Positions 11,155 to 20,934 of a stretch of DNA of 31,468 nt are shown here, one piece after another. The position numbers and the translations under genes are program-made. Source of the stretch: a virus. The first letter of the stretch is position 1, and each line of letters begins with the position of its first letter. The stretch covers positions 1 to 31,468 of the IMG/VR virus record IMGVR_UViG_3300046413_000165. One strand, given 5' to 3'. Below the pieces are notes generated by a model, which searched no databases, was not told the DNA's origin, and saw only the letters and a list, made by a program, of their open reading frames with translations.

Positions 11155-14100
11155 CTACCTGTCGAAGGTAGGCCTTACGCCTTCCTTGCGTCTCTCTTTT
11201 TGTAACTTTTCCTGTTGCTTTTTACCTGCACCTGTTCGGTTGTACCAGACGTCGGACAGTGGAGAGTTTCTCCAGGCCTTCATCTCAAACAACTCTACGT
11301 CGCCCTTGACCCAGGACCTTAGCGATTCTTCGCCCTTGACAATAATGTTCACGGCAGGAGGAGTGAAGCGCTGGATTACGCTCTCTACTGTGCCCTTCTC
11401 GAGGGCACGTGTAGTCGTGTACTTGCTGAGTCCAAACATACCTAGCATGTTGTTCATCACGTGCTCGGGGATGTATGTATCCTTGCCTGAAATCCAGTCG
11501 TCCAGCATATCAGACGGAAGGCCGAACATTGTTAGCAAGGTAGCCATGTATGCCAGCCTGCGAAGCGCAACGGTACGTTGCTGCAGTGTCTTGCCTGGTC
11601 CGCCTAGGTCATTCATGAACTCCTGCCTGTTGTAGTTCAGGTCAAGTAGCATGAAGGTACTCAGCTTGTAAAATAATCTCTTGCTTGGATCAGTCTGGTA
11701 ACCCTCGGGCACCTGAAGGTAAGTCAATGGCTGACGTTGTAACAACTCAGCAAGCAGTGCCTCTTTTACCAAAGGACTTTCCATGGCCTTACCTAGTTGA
11801 AGGTCCGATATAGTCTTCAGGGCATCTTCTCTACCCATTGTAATCGTCAGTTCACTCAGTATTTGCTCGTACTTCTTAGATCCCACGGGTGCCTTCGCTT
11901 TCTTTGCGAAGTCATCGTACGCCGCCTCGATACTAGCGTGCTTCATGGCTGTATCCATTTGACGGAAAGGGACTAGGCGACTAAGGCCGAAGTCCAGTGC
12001 CTTCTGCAGTACACTGGGATCCTGGAACTCAGCAGATAGCTGAGTCTTAGCTATGCTAAAGTCATCTTCAATGTCGAACCTACGGTTACCCGTGACGGTG
12101 CGGTACACCCCTGACACAACTCCACCTAAGCCACGATACAGTGCAACCTTGTACAAGTCCATGATCTGCACGAGCACAGGGCCAGGGTTTATTAGAGTAG
12201 CCATGTACGTCAGCGTACCAAGGCTCTTAAGTATTTCATTCTCTGTTTGGAACTGCGTAGTAATAAGCTCGGTCAAGCTCTTTACGGTGCCTGCGTCGGC
12301 CTGATCAATCTGACCTGCACTAAATAGTTCTTCGGTTAACTGTCCGAGTGTACCTTGAAGTCTACCCTTACGTGTATCGCCAACAACCTTGAAGCTCTCG
12401 ATAGCACGGCTCATGTTGGCCGTGTACTTACCGAAGGCAATGCCTGGGTCATCGTAAAACTTTAACTTGTCCGCTGGTATCAGTTGAATATCACGGACCT
12501 TAACATTGCCTGGAAGTCTAGCGCCGTTAATATCTACACGGAACTTATTCTGCAGGAAGTCCTGGAAGAATCTTGCAAGCTCGGTCTTTTCCATTTCAGG
12601 AAGTGGGCCACCTTCGTCCTCTTTAATTTCGCTACGGCGCTTGTTCTCTTCCTCGACCAGAATCTCAAAGGTGCGCTTAGTCTTTTGCCCGTAGGATTTA
12701 ATTAGGCCCTCAAGATCTTTGACTACCCGAGGGAAGTAATCCTCAAGGTAGCCCATAGCAGGCATACCGAGTGCAGTATACTCCGCATATATCTCCTCCA
12801 TGATGGGCTGTACGTCCAGGCGATACATATTAAGCAAACCATACTTATGAAGTAGCGCATCCCTGCGCTGCATCTTGGCTTTGTTAATCGGATGAGTAGC
12901 CTCCTCTGGAGTAGGGCTGAAGAATAAGAGCTGTTTCATCTCTTCAAACTCTGCGCCCTTGATTGCGTTAAGTCTGTTGAAAAATGGCTCGGTTTGTTTC
13001 CGATAGCGGAACGATCGCTCTCTTATCGCAGTGTCCAAGTTCTGAAGCAGTCTTCCAAACATTGGGTTGATACGATTCAACCGAGTGATGACTGGAGTAA
13101 GGAACTTAGATGCAGTCTTCCGCAATGAACTATCTGCGAACCACTTGCGCTCTTCTCTGATTCGCTCGGACGCTTTAGCGTCTACGCTTTCACCAGGGTC
13201 AGTGTTCTCTTCGGCTGTGTTCTTGTCCGTTGCATTGTAGGCGTTGGCCACTACCTGCTGACTCTTCGGTCGGATCGAAGGGTCAATAGCATTGAGAAGC
13301 TCTACTGTATCAACGATTACCTGAGCCGCCTCGGGGTCAGTCTTAACCATAGGTCCAAGGACCTTGGCCATGTACGCCTGCACGGAACGAAGGAGATCTA
13401 CGATAGCCTGGAAGGCTGGGCCTCCCTTGTCTACTGCAATGTACTGCTCGGTGAAGTCCCCGTACCTAAATTTCTGCACTACTGCACGGCTGTACTCAGA
13501 ACCAAAGGCAACAGCGTTGCCCTCCTGCAGAGATTGGTATACTGCCTGAATCTCGGTGCGCTCTTGCGGAGTAAGGTTGTTACCCAGCGCTGTAAAGAAG
13601 TCTACCCATAGCGCATCTTCGCTACGCCCAGTCCTAGCTTTCTTTTCTTTCTGTATAAGGACGTTGTGCATAGCAGCGTGAATGATCTCTTCACGCATAG
13701 CGGCCTGCACGCCAGCCTTAGTTCGGTTAAGCAAAGCCCGTGGGTTGTACTCAATAATTTTCTGCGTGACGTTGTACTGCGCCACGAACTGCCCTAGCAT
13801 GTTAGGGTATATATTGATATTCATCTTATCAGCTATTGAACTGAATGACTTCGATATGAAGTCTTCAAGCTGATTGATATTATCAAACGTCTCTTGAGGA
13901 CCACGATCCTCTGCGGCAGGATCTGCCGCTTGAGCTGTTACGTCGTCACCTTCTGTAGCCAATTCTAAAGCTTCATTATATGATGGAGCATACCCTGGGT
14001 CTGGGTAGTCAGAAAGTTTACGGTTCATCTGGCCGTTGAACTTCATAAACAAAAGGTCAGGCTTGCCGTCTTTAAACTCGCTGTACCTATTATATGACCA

Positions 14101-17100
14101 GTCGGGCGGAGCTTGATCTGTATCAAAGGGCAATCGAGCTACAGGCTCGAAACCGTAGAACGCATATATGTCCCCGAGGACCGTATCAAAGCCGTTCAAC
14201 CATCGTACGGCTCCGCTAGCTATAGCCAGATCAAACGCTGCATTAAGATCCGCCTTGGTGGCGGACTTACTTGCGGTTACACTGGATACCTCACCGCTAG
14301 GAGAGATAGCTACAGTTACATATGCCCTCCCCTTACCCTTTGCTACGATAAGGTGATAACCCTTGTAGTCCTTTGCTTTAAATACGTCAACCGATGAACC
14401 AAACTTATGGTTCCTCTTGTTGCGGCTGGCGATTTCTACAAAGTCCTTAGCGTTTACACGAGAAATTCCTTTAAAAGTTTTTTCGCTTCGTCCAGAGTTT
14501 TTACTACTCCCCGATCTATAAGAGACTGTCCCACTGTAGAGTCGAAGTCGGTTGCCTGCTGGGACGGTGATCTGGGTTGAGTTCCCTGGGACTCCAATGA
14601 TGTCTGATCCACCTCTAAAGAGTAAGTCTCCTCCAATGATAGATCCATCCCCATCGACTTGTACGCTCGTTGCGCCTCCTCCAGGTTGTCCACCAGGTCT
14701 GGTTCCAGCCCACTCTGGAGCATTGATTGTCTCTCCGATAATCTGTTGTCTTGCTTCTGTTTCATCTTTGTATTGATTCCATTCTTTAGTTCTTTGTTTT
14801 ACAAACTCTGGCTTTCTATCTTGAGGTAAGTATACCTGACGTATTGCCTCCCAAGTTATAGACTGCATTTGCCTTGGTTGCAAGCCTACTTCTTTGGCGG
14901 CACGACGATAAGCATCTAAGTATACATAGTATGTTCCGCTTACGGTCTGGCCGCTCTTGCTAGTTTTGCCAGCTTTTCCTGATCCAAAATTATCAGAGAC
15001 TTGAGTTGCGCTGGACCCCAGCGGCATCAACAACGCAGCTGCTACAGCGTGAGTGTCCATAGTCGCATCACCGTAAGGACTATTAGGAGCTGCTATGTTA
15101 TTATAAAAGTTTCGGACCTTGTGCTCTGAGCCTAATCTATCCGATATGTTTTGTGCTGATCCATCTTCAATGATAGATACCGCCTTTATAATTTCACCAG
15201 TTGAACCCCATCCGTTGGTAGCTGGTTGCCCGTCCATCTTTAGTGAAGGACCACCAAAGTCTCCCTCTGGAGTTACAACGCTGTAGTTTCTTCCGAACTG
15301 AACCTGTGCAGTAGTTCTGATTGCCCAGGCCATAACAGTCTGGCCCGCTGGGCTAGAATCCTGCGACAACTCACGTACAGTCTTTCCTTTGATTTGATCT
15401 AAAACAACTCTACGATCGTCCTTTGCTTTTTGATCTAGCTTCCTGTTGTAATTCTGCCTGCGCTTTTCCTGCTCGGGAGTTTCATTTACAAGTTTCTTCT
15501 TCTTTTGTTTTATTGGGGCCTCTGCCGTGTCAATGATCTCTTCAATCATTGCATCGTAATCGGTACCCTCAATTCTTACATCTTGATAATTCCTCCAGAT
15601 ATGTATGACTTGCTCGGCTTGAGCAACATTCATAAACCAATCCTTCTGAGGACTCAAGACCGCTAATATACCAGACGCTTGTTCGACTGTAATGTCATAG
15701 CGCTCAGAGAATCCGTTAGCAATTTTATTGGCACCGTCATACCACTGCGTTGCACGAGCACGCAGCTCGTCAGGAAAAGCACTGTAAAGCGAAAGAAGAT
15801 TGTCCTTCATGAAGTTGACCAACTTCTCGTACTTAACCTTTGTGTCTTTCTCGTCTCTAATGTCCTTTGGCAAATGGCCGTAGTCCATTATCCTCATGTG
15901 TTTTTCTAGCGTATCTTCGGGGACCATTGACACATCAATGTTAGAGTCCTGGCTAGTTTCTTCTTTAGGATTCCTTGCAGTTCCAACACGGCTAGAATCT
16001 TGAGCAGTGGAAACAGAAGATACTGGCGTTCCTGCTGGGTCTGCCTCGGCTACTACATCTTGGCCGAGCTGTTCTAGTTGCTCATCCGTTCTGTATTCCC
16101 TCATGTTCCTAGAATCTAGAATAACACCATATTTTTCATAGCTGTCCTCATCATTCATAGCTTCACGAACTTCTTGAAGAGTCATGGGGCTTGTTTGAGG
16201 GTAGCCGTTAAACGGATCTACAAATTCATAGAGAGGTTCTTCCTTGGCCTGTGTTTGTGCTGGGTCCGCCTGGGCTACTATGTCTTCGGCTCCTGATTTA
16301 AGAAATGGTTGGTAAAATTGAGAAGTTTTAAGACGTGGAGGGACGGTGCCTAGCCCATCACTTACACCGACGGCAGTCACAAAGTTAGAGAAATTATCAA
16401 TATCTTGAGGGGCTATGGAAAGTTTACCTTCAGAGATCCGTAAGGATGGAACTTCTTCTAGAAGTTCTTCACGGTTAGCTTGATTCTCTAAGAAGCTATT
16501 AAAGAATTTTCTTTCGTTCTGAGTTAAGTTAACGCTGCCTTGCCCTGATGTTAAGGGTGCCGCCTGGGCTACTATGTCCTGAGGCAAAGCAACAGACAGC
16601 TCATCGCCTGGATTTTCATATTGCTCACGCATCTGCGACCGAACTTCACGGCCCATTGAGTTTATCTCTGTACTAGTGTAGCCAGCGTCTTCTAATAACT
16701 TGCGGTAGCCGTCACGCTTACGTTTGGCTGGTTCACTACGGGTTGGAGTCGTTGCGCTGTACGCTGCACGCTCCAGGTCAGAAGCAAATTTTATTGGTTC
16801 AGACTGCTTGTATCTGGGTTGTCCCTGTCTTAAATTTCGAGGAAGGCTAAAGCTAGGTAAGCCAGTGCCTGTGTCTACTTCAGACTCAGGCGCCGTCTCT
16901 ACGGACGGCTCTGGTGCAGGAGCAGGAGTTGGTGCAGGAGTTGCTGTTTGTTCCCTCGAGATCCTTGCCTCAATGTTTCTGCGCAAGGCGTTGTCTTGAT
17001 TCGTCGCCTCTTCAAGAGTAATTTCACCTCTTTGCAGCTTATCCCTTATATCTTTTCCCTTAGAAAGATATTCAGGATCTTGAATAACGTCTTGATATGA

Positions 17101-18369
17101 TACATTTAGATCTGGCGCAGGCTCTGGATCGGGAGCAGACGTTGGTGTAGGCGTTGGTGCTGGTGCTGGCGTTGGATCTACGGGTACGTCTTCTTCTAGA
17201 ATTTCTGCATCTGGCTCGCCTAGGACTACGTCAATCGGAGTCTGTTCTATGACTTCAGTAACCTGCAATCCTACGTTAGGGTCGTACCGACCCGCTAGGA
17301 TTCTTTCTGCTGCAGCGGCAGAGTCCTCGCCTTCATCAATGGCTAAAGTAACAGTAGTAGGATTGCCGTCTACTGGCTGGTAGGTTACTTCAATTTCCCT
17401 GGGAACCTCAATCTCCGAACGCTCCTCTACTGGCTTTCCGAGGTCCGACTTTTGTGCTTTAGAATCCTTTTTCTTGCCGATTGTCGGAGAAGAAACTGCG
17501 CTAACTGCGCCACCTGCGCCACCAAACAATCCACCTAATACGGCTCCACCAACTCCAGCATCTATATATTCCTTTATGGCTTCATCGTCTGACAAAGGAA
17601 GTCCCGCTTGCTGCCGTTCAAGGACCGTCTGTCCTATCTCCGTAGGTATTTCAGTCAAACTTCCAACGGTAGACCCAGCGGCAACTTTAGTAAAAACGCC
17701 ACCACCTATCTTCATAGCTGGAGTTGCTATAAACTTTGCGCCAATTGCTGCTATGATTGAATCTAAAGATGCTTGAGGTATAGCCGCAAGCATTGCGGCC
17801 CCTTCATCAACTTCTAATTTGTATCCTCTTTCAATAGCTTCTTTCTGACGTTCACGATTAGATCCGTAGAAGTAAGGTACATTACTAATAAATCCCCCTA
17901 GAAACGCACCCGCTGGCACTGTAAATGGAGCCAGAGGACCACCTAGTAAACCTATAGCGCCACCAATAGCAGCACCGCCCACAGAAGTAGCCATCTGAGG
18001 CGCAGATTGACCTGCAAGTTCGGCTACATAATCAAGGGCTTTGGTAACTTGAGCCTTGTCTGTCGGAGCTTGGGACTCCCTGAATAATCTAGCATCTATC
18101 TCTGCTTGATTTTTAAGTACAATATCTCCCCCAATTTGTTTCAGTGACTCAGCATCTAGAATGTTACCTAAACCCTCTATAGAAGAACCATAAGATTGCT
18201 GAAGGGTATCAATCCCTTGGGCAATCGAACTACCTATTTTAGTTCCAGGGTCCTGGTTCGTAACGTACTCATTGAATGCAAAGTTTAAAACGTCTTGCTC
18301 GGACGCTCCATCTTTGTGCTTAATGACTACTTCTATCCCAGACGGCAAGCGGACTTTAGATTCAGCCAT
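11155..18369 (-). CDS. Giant internal virion / polyvalent protein, 2404 residues
   Basis: The largest gene, last in the late unit, where podoviruses keep ejection proteins. Residues 125-165, 190-235 and 271-293 are Gly/Ala-rich and hydrophobic, suited to crossing the host membrane. A Pro/Ala/Thr-rich linker follows (about 390-480). Later regions are a globular domain at about 880-1210 with VLSPQKDWFMNV and a DTHAVAAALL segment, a possible acyltransferase-like region at about 1325-1455 ending GFEPVAR...PDLLFMKF, a metalloprotease-like REEIIHAAMH near 1555, and a long helical C terminus (YLEDYFPR near 1880). Four DxxA(Q/E)A motifs (Asp598, Asp696, Asp771, Asp1476) separate segments and may be cleavage sites. 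It resembles the phage large polyvalent proteins. Individual enzymatic calls are tentative. Confidence 0.8.
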   Translation of the reverse strand: MAESKVRLPSGIEVVIKHKDGASEQDVLNFAFNEYVTNQDPGTKIGSSIAQGIDTLQQSYGSSIEGLGNILDAESLKQIGGDIVLKNQAEIDARLFRESQAPTDKAQVTKALDYVAELAGQSAPQMATSVGGAAIGGAIGLLGGPLAPFTVPAGAFLGGFISNVPYFYGSNRERQKEAIERGYKLEVDEGAAMLAAIPQASLDSIIAAIGAKFIATPAMKIGGGVFTKVAAGSTVGSLTEIPTEIGQTVLERQQAGLPLSDDEAIKEYIDAGVGGAVLGGLFGGAGGAVSAVSSPTIGKKKDSKAQKSDLGKPVEERSEIEVPREIEVTYQPVDGNPTTVTLAIDEGEDSAAAAERILAGRYDPNVGLQVTEVIEQTPIDVVLGEPDAEILEEDVPVDPTPAPAPTPTPTSAPDPEPAPDLNVSYQDVIQDPEYLSKGKDIRDKLQRGEITLEEATNQDNALRRNIEARISREQTATPAPTPAPAPEPSVETAPESEVDTGTGLPSFSLPRNLRQGQPRYKQSEPIKFASDLERAAYSATTPTRSEPAKRKRDGYRKLLEDAGYTSTEINSMGREVRSQMREQYENPGDELSVALPQDIVAQAAPLTSGQGSVNLTQNERKFFNSFLENQANREELLEEVPSLRISEGKLSIAPQDIDNFSNFVTAVGVSDGLGTVPPRLKTSQFYQPFLKSGAEDIVAQADPAQTQAKEEPLYEFVDPFNGYPQTSPMTLQEVREAMNDEDSYEKYGVILDSRNMREYRTDEQLEQLGQDVVAEADPAGTPVSSVSTAQDSSRVGTARNPKEETSQDSNIDVSMVPEDTLEKHMRIMDYGHLPKDIRDEKDTKVKYEKLVNFMKDNLLSLYSAFPDELRARATQWYDGANKIANGFSERYDITVEQASGILAVLSPQKDWFMNVAQAEQVIHIWRNYQDVRIEGTDYDAMIEEIIDTAEAPIKQKKKKLVNETPEQEKRRQNYNRKLDQKAKDDRRVVLDQIKGKTVRELSQDSSPAGQTVMAWAIRTTAQVQFGRNYSVVTPEGDFGGPSLKMDGQPATNGWGSTGEIIKAVSIIEDGSAQNISDRLGSEHKVRNFYNNIAAPNSPYGDATMDTHAVAAALLMPLGSSATQVSDNFGSGKAGKTSKSGQTVSGTYYVYLDAYRRAAKEVGLQPRQMQSITWEAIRQVYLPQDRKPEFVKQRTKEWNQYKDETEARQQIIGETINAPEWAGTRPGGQPGGGATSVQVDGDGSIIGGDLLFRGGSDIIGVPGNSTQITVPAGNRLRLYSGTVSYRSGSSKNSGRSEKTFKGISRVNAKDFVEIASRNKRNHKFGSSVDVFKAKDYKGYHLIVAKGKGRAYVTVAISPSGEVSSVTASKSATKADLNAAFDLAIASGAVRWLNGFDTVLGDIYAFYGFEPVARLPFDTDQAPPDWSYNRYSEFKDGKPDLLFMKFNGQMNRKLSDYPDPGYAPSYNEALELATEGDDVTAQAADPAAEDRGPQETFDNINQLEDFISKSFSSIADKMNINIYPNMLGQFVAQYNVTQKIIEYNPRALLNRTKAGVQAAMREEIIHAAMHNVLIQKEKKARTGRSEDALWVDFFTALGNNLTPQERTEIQAVYQSLQEGNAVAFGSEYSRAVVQKFRYGDFTEQYIAVDKGGPAFQAIVDLLRSVQAYMAKVLGPMVKTDPEAAQVIVDTVELLNAIDPSIRPKSQQVVANAYNATDKNTAEENTDPGESVDAKASERIREERKWFADSSLRKTASKFLTPVITRLNRINPMFGRLLQNLDTAIRERSFRYRKQTEPFFNRLNAIKGAEFEEMKQLLFFSPTPEEATHPINKAKMQRRDALLHKYGLLNMYRLDVQPIMEEIYAEYTALGMPAMGYLEDYFPRVVKDLEGLIKSYGQKTKRTFEILVEEENKRRSEIKEDEGGPLPEMEKTELARFFQDFLQNKFRVDINGARLPGNVKVRDIQLIPADKLKFYDDPGIAFGKYTANMSRAIESFKVVGDTRKGRLQGTLGQLTEELFSAGQIDQADAGTVKSLTELITTQFQTENEILKSLGTLTYMATLINPGPVLVQIMDLYKVALYRGLGGVVSGVYRTVTGNRRFDIEDDFSIAKTQLSAEFQDPSVLQKALDFGLSRLVPFRQMDTAMKHASIEAAYDDFAKKAKAPVGSKKYEQILSELTITMGREDALKTISDLQLGKAMESPLVKEALLAELLQRQPLTYLQVPEGYQTDPSKRLFYKLSTFMLLDLNYNRQEFMNDLGGPGKTLQQRTVALRRLAYMATLLTMFGLPSDMLDDWISGKDTYIPEHVMNNMLGMFGLSKYTTTRALEKGTVESVIQRFTPPAVNIIVKGEESLRSWVKGDVELFEMKAWRNSPLSDVWYNRTGAGKKQQEKLQKERRKEGVRPTFDR

Positions 18370-18373
18370 AGTA

Positions 18374-19066
18374 CTAGTCGACTACTTTCATTCCTATCGA
18401 CCCATAATCTACGGAAGACGAGGGCGACATCTTAGACTTTCTCCATTCTTCAAATCCAGGCATTGATTTTAGTGATTCTGGAATGTTTGCTGGAATACGT
18501 TTTGTATTAAAAGGGTTATAATCCCCCGTCTTTGGAACCTCTGAATAAAGTTCTCCAGTCAATTCATCGACCTTTACATTTTTAAATTGTTCGTCCATAA
18601 CCTTAGATACGCCTTGTATTTGAGTATACGTTATTGGCGCAGGTTGATTAGATCGACGAGATGCTTCTGTGCGTGCTATAAGGTTTTCACGTTCAAGTTG
18701 CGCATCAACTGCTGCTTTCTTAGCTAGGTCACTTTCTATGGAAGTATCTAAGAAACCTCTCAGCATAAGTGCTTCGCTTTTGTTTAGCACTCCATCATCT
18801 TCTAGTTTATTAAATAGGCCGCCTATCTTACCTCCCTGTTCTTTTCCCGAAGCAATAAGGTCTGGTCTTTGAGCAAGCGTACCTTCAATAGAAGCTAGAG
18901 TAACTCCAGTAATCTCCTTGTTCTTCTTGTACTTCTCGATACCCTGGCCGATCTGTGCGCCAAAGTTAGCCAGTGCCTGACCTCGTATCTCGCCCGCTCT
19001 TGCGAAGCCGCTGTAATCCGCCTGCATCAGGCGGGGGTCTACTCTTGTTCCTGCTTGAAATGCCAT
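18374..19066 (-). CDS. Internal virion protein candidate, 230 residues
   Basis: Lies four bases upstream of the giant gene in the same operon. Starts MAFQAGTRVDPRLMQADYSG and is mostly helical and charged, with a long helix-rich centre (LEDDGVLNKSEALMLRGFL). The C-terminal third is Ser/Pro/Lys-rich. It has the size and position of the smaller ejection proteins that precede T7 gp16-type genes, but no motif proves it. No SD is visible (AGTATG start). The alternative is a virion-assembly chaperone for the giant protein. Confidence 0.55.
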   Translation of the reverse strand: MAFQAGTRVDPRLMQADYSGFARAGEIRGQALANFGAQIGQGIEKYKKNKEITGVTLASIEGTLAQRPDLIASGKEQGGKIGGLFNKLEDDGVLNKSEALMLRGFLDTSIESDLAKKAAVDAQLERENLIARTEASRRSNQPAPITYTQIQGVSKVMDEQFKNVKVDELTGELYSEVPKTGDYNPFNTKRIPANIPESLKSMPGFEEWRKSKMSPSSSVDYGSIGMKVVD

Positions 19067-19067
19067 A

Positions 19068-20441
19068 CTATTTAATTTTTGTATTCATCCACTTGCGGAT
19101 GATTGATTTTACACGGGGCTTGTTAGAAATAAACTTAGCTGTTCGCTCGCCGTACTTCAAGTATAGATTACGGAGCCAGCTTGGTGCATCGTTAAGCATC
19201 CATTCACGGAACTCTAGCCACTGAGGATTTTCAATGCCGTAGACCTCACGGGCTACCCAGCAGAAAGGAATAGCGCTTGCTGCCCCGCCTAGTATTGATC
19301 CCATCATTGAACTCTTGCCTGCGCTACGTGCTGCATCAGCTTGAGCCTGCGCCCCAAGCAGTGATACTTGATTGGACTGCTCTTGCATAGCCATATTGAT
19401 ACCTACGTTAGGATCGAATAGCTGAGGACCCATAGGTCCTGCTGCGCCCTGCTGTGCCTGTCCTAGCATTTGGCTACCTAGACCGATAGAAGACGAAGGA
19501 CGACCTAAGATAGTCATACCTACGTCACCCGCTAACTGACGGTTCATTGCGAAAGCTGGTTGTGCAAACTGAGCTGTGTAGTCCGAGCGACCAAACGCCT
19601 CTGCGGCAAGGGACGACTGGTCACCGATGCGACCCCTAGCCAGGCTTCCCTGTCTCGCCCTTTGTTCTATTCCACGTTGCTCCTCTGGGGTCAGTTGACC
19701 CATAGCCTTGCGGGACATACTCTCTGCAATTTCTGTGCTATAAGGATCAGCGTCACGGTAAGCCTCGACTACTTGAGGTGCGAACTCCTGCAATGCACCT
19801 ACGTCGGAGGCACGCTGTAACTCTAACTGCTCACGCTGCAATGCACCCGCACGGGCTGACTGATCTTCTAGTAAGTCAAATAGACCCGACGTAGCACCAA
19901 GGGTTTTAGGGGTTTGTCTTAACTGAGTTTTGACTTGTGCAATCTCAGCCGCCCTATCCGCAGAAGAATAATCTACGTCTCCTGCCTTTATAAAAGCCTC
20001 TCTTTTTGCCCTTTGTTCTCTGTTGAAAGCCGTATGTTTGCTTCTACCGAATTTGGTTGACCGTTTACTTTTCCTATACGGGAACATTCCTGCGGCGGCT
20101 TTTTCTCTAGCCTCACTCGTCTGTTGGCTATCACGAGATGATGCATAAGCCTCTGCACCAGCCTCTAATCCAGCGAGTCTCGCCTCTAGTAGTTCGTACT
20201 CAGGGTTGGCTGAACCGCCCTCGATACCCTTAGCCATTACGTTAATGTCCGCTAGCTCTAGAGCCGTGTATTGAGGACGATACCGTGCCTCTGCGCCGAT
20301 CAATCGATCCTGCAATCGAGGATCAGTAACGCCTCGGTAATTCTTAAATCCCCTACCAAAAAGGTATTCGCCCATCGCCTTTCCAGGGTCGATGGGTGGT
20401 GGTTGTTGTATTGTTGTGCCTCCTCCGCCTTTGCCTCCCAT
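19068..20441 (-). CDS. Virion-associated protein with conserved C-terminal CWVAREVYG module, 457 residues
   Basis: Begins with a glycine run and a proline run (MGGKGGGGTTIQQPPP), has an Ala/Gln/Glu-rich helical body, a short Gly/Ala hydrophobic patch (MMGSILGGAASAIPF), and ends with a distinct module of about 65 residues: CWVAREVYG, NPQWLEFREWM, APSWLRNLY, KYGERTAKFI, a KPRVK element and RKWM. I recall the same C-terminal pattern attached to different phage proteins, without a known function. The place between fibres and the giant ejection protein suggests an internal virion or portal-core protein. The start is supported by TAACCAATAAATATT ending at the ATG. Confidence 0.6.
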   Translation of the reverse strand: MGGKGGGGTTIQQPPPIDPGKAMGEYLFGRGFKNYRGVTDPRLQDRLIGAEARYRPQYTALELADINVMAKGIEGGSANPEYELLEARLAGLEAGAEAYASSRDSQQTSEAREKAAAGMFPYRKSKRSTKFGRSKHTAFNREQRAKREAFIKAGDVDYSSADRAAEIAQVKTQLRQTPKTLGATSGLFDLLEDQSARAGALQREQLELQRASDVGALQEFAPQVVEAYRDADPYSTEIAESMSRKAMGQLTPEEQRGIEQRARQGSLARGRIGDQSSLAAEAFGRSDYTAQFAQPAFAMNRQLAGDVGMTILGRPSSSIGLGSQMLGQAQQGAAGPMGPQLFDPNVGINMAMQEQSNQVSLLGAQAQADAARSAGKSSMMGSILGGAASAIPFCWVAREVYGIENPQWLEFREWMLNDAPSWLRNLYLKYGERTAKFISNKPRVKSIIRKWMNTKIK

Positions 20442-20446
20442 AATAT

Positions 20447-20929
20447 TTATTGGTTAATTATTTTTTTAAAAAGTTTGTTAGTGTAAAGTATTCGTTTTGG
20501 AAATCCGTTTCTGTATCTTAATCCTATTTTATTCCGAGTGAGAACTTCTGGACATTTGTCAATAAAATCCCTTGTTAACTTCTTGAAGGAGTCCTTGCCC
20601 TCAGAAAAAAGAAAAGCCATAAATATACTATCCCCGTCTTCCCTGTCTGGCTCCCAGTTATTTATAAAATTCCATCCGTCATCCCTGTTGCAATTATACC
20701 ACATAAATACACCCCTAATGGTTTCGTCTGCATTGTGATGAACAATTAAGGTTTGCTTCGCCCAGTGGTATGCAACCATCAGGCGTATCATTTCTTTTTC
20801 CCAGCCATCAAATACTTTCCCGTTCTCGTGTTCAATACAGAAATCCACGACCCTATCAATAAGGTCAATGGCTTCTTTCTGTTCAGCATTTTGCAATGCT
20901 ATTTGAACTGATTGCAGGAGGGGGTTCAT
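20447..20929 (-). CDS. Hypothetical protein, 160 residues, possibly GNAT-like
   Basis: N-terminal helical part (LQSVQIALQNAEQKEAIDLIDR), a central strand with GVFMWYNCNRDDGW, then a helix and a C-terminal YRNGFPKRILYTNKLFKKI. The arrangement of a variable strand, a helix and a final R-NG-KR-YT segment resembles small acyltransferase-like phage proteins, but no acetyl-CoA loop can be pointed out. It lies between fibre and internal-virion genes. Its start follows the previous stop after a short spacer (TAGCACTA then ATG). The basic C terminus differs from its acidic fibre neighbours. Confidence 0.5.
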   Translation of the reverse strand: MNPLLQSVQIALQNAEQKEAIDLIDRVVDFCIEHENGKVFDGWEKEMIRLMVAYHWAKQTLIVHHNADETIRGVFMWYNCNRDDGWNFINNWEPDREDGDSIFMAFLFSEGKDSFKKLTRDFIDKCPEVLTRNKIGLRYRNGFPKRILYTNKLFKKIINQ

Positions 20930-20934
20930 TAGTG

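Noticed and set aside
14552-14776. Plus-strand 74-codon frame opposite the giant gene linker
   Set aside because: Antisense to a low-complexity Gly-rich linker; Pro-rich composition is the expected shadow.
16724-17776. Plus-strand frames of 90-100 codons opposite the giant gene
   Set aside because: They mirror Pro/Ala/Gly-rich or repeated codons of the giant gene and have no start signals.
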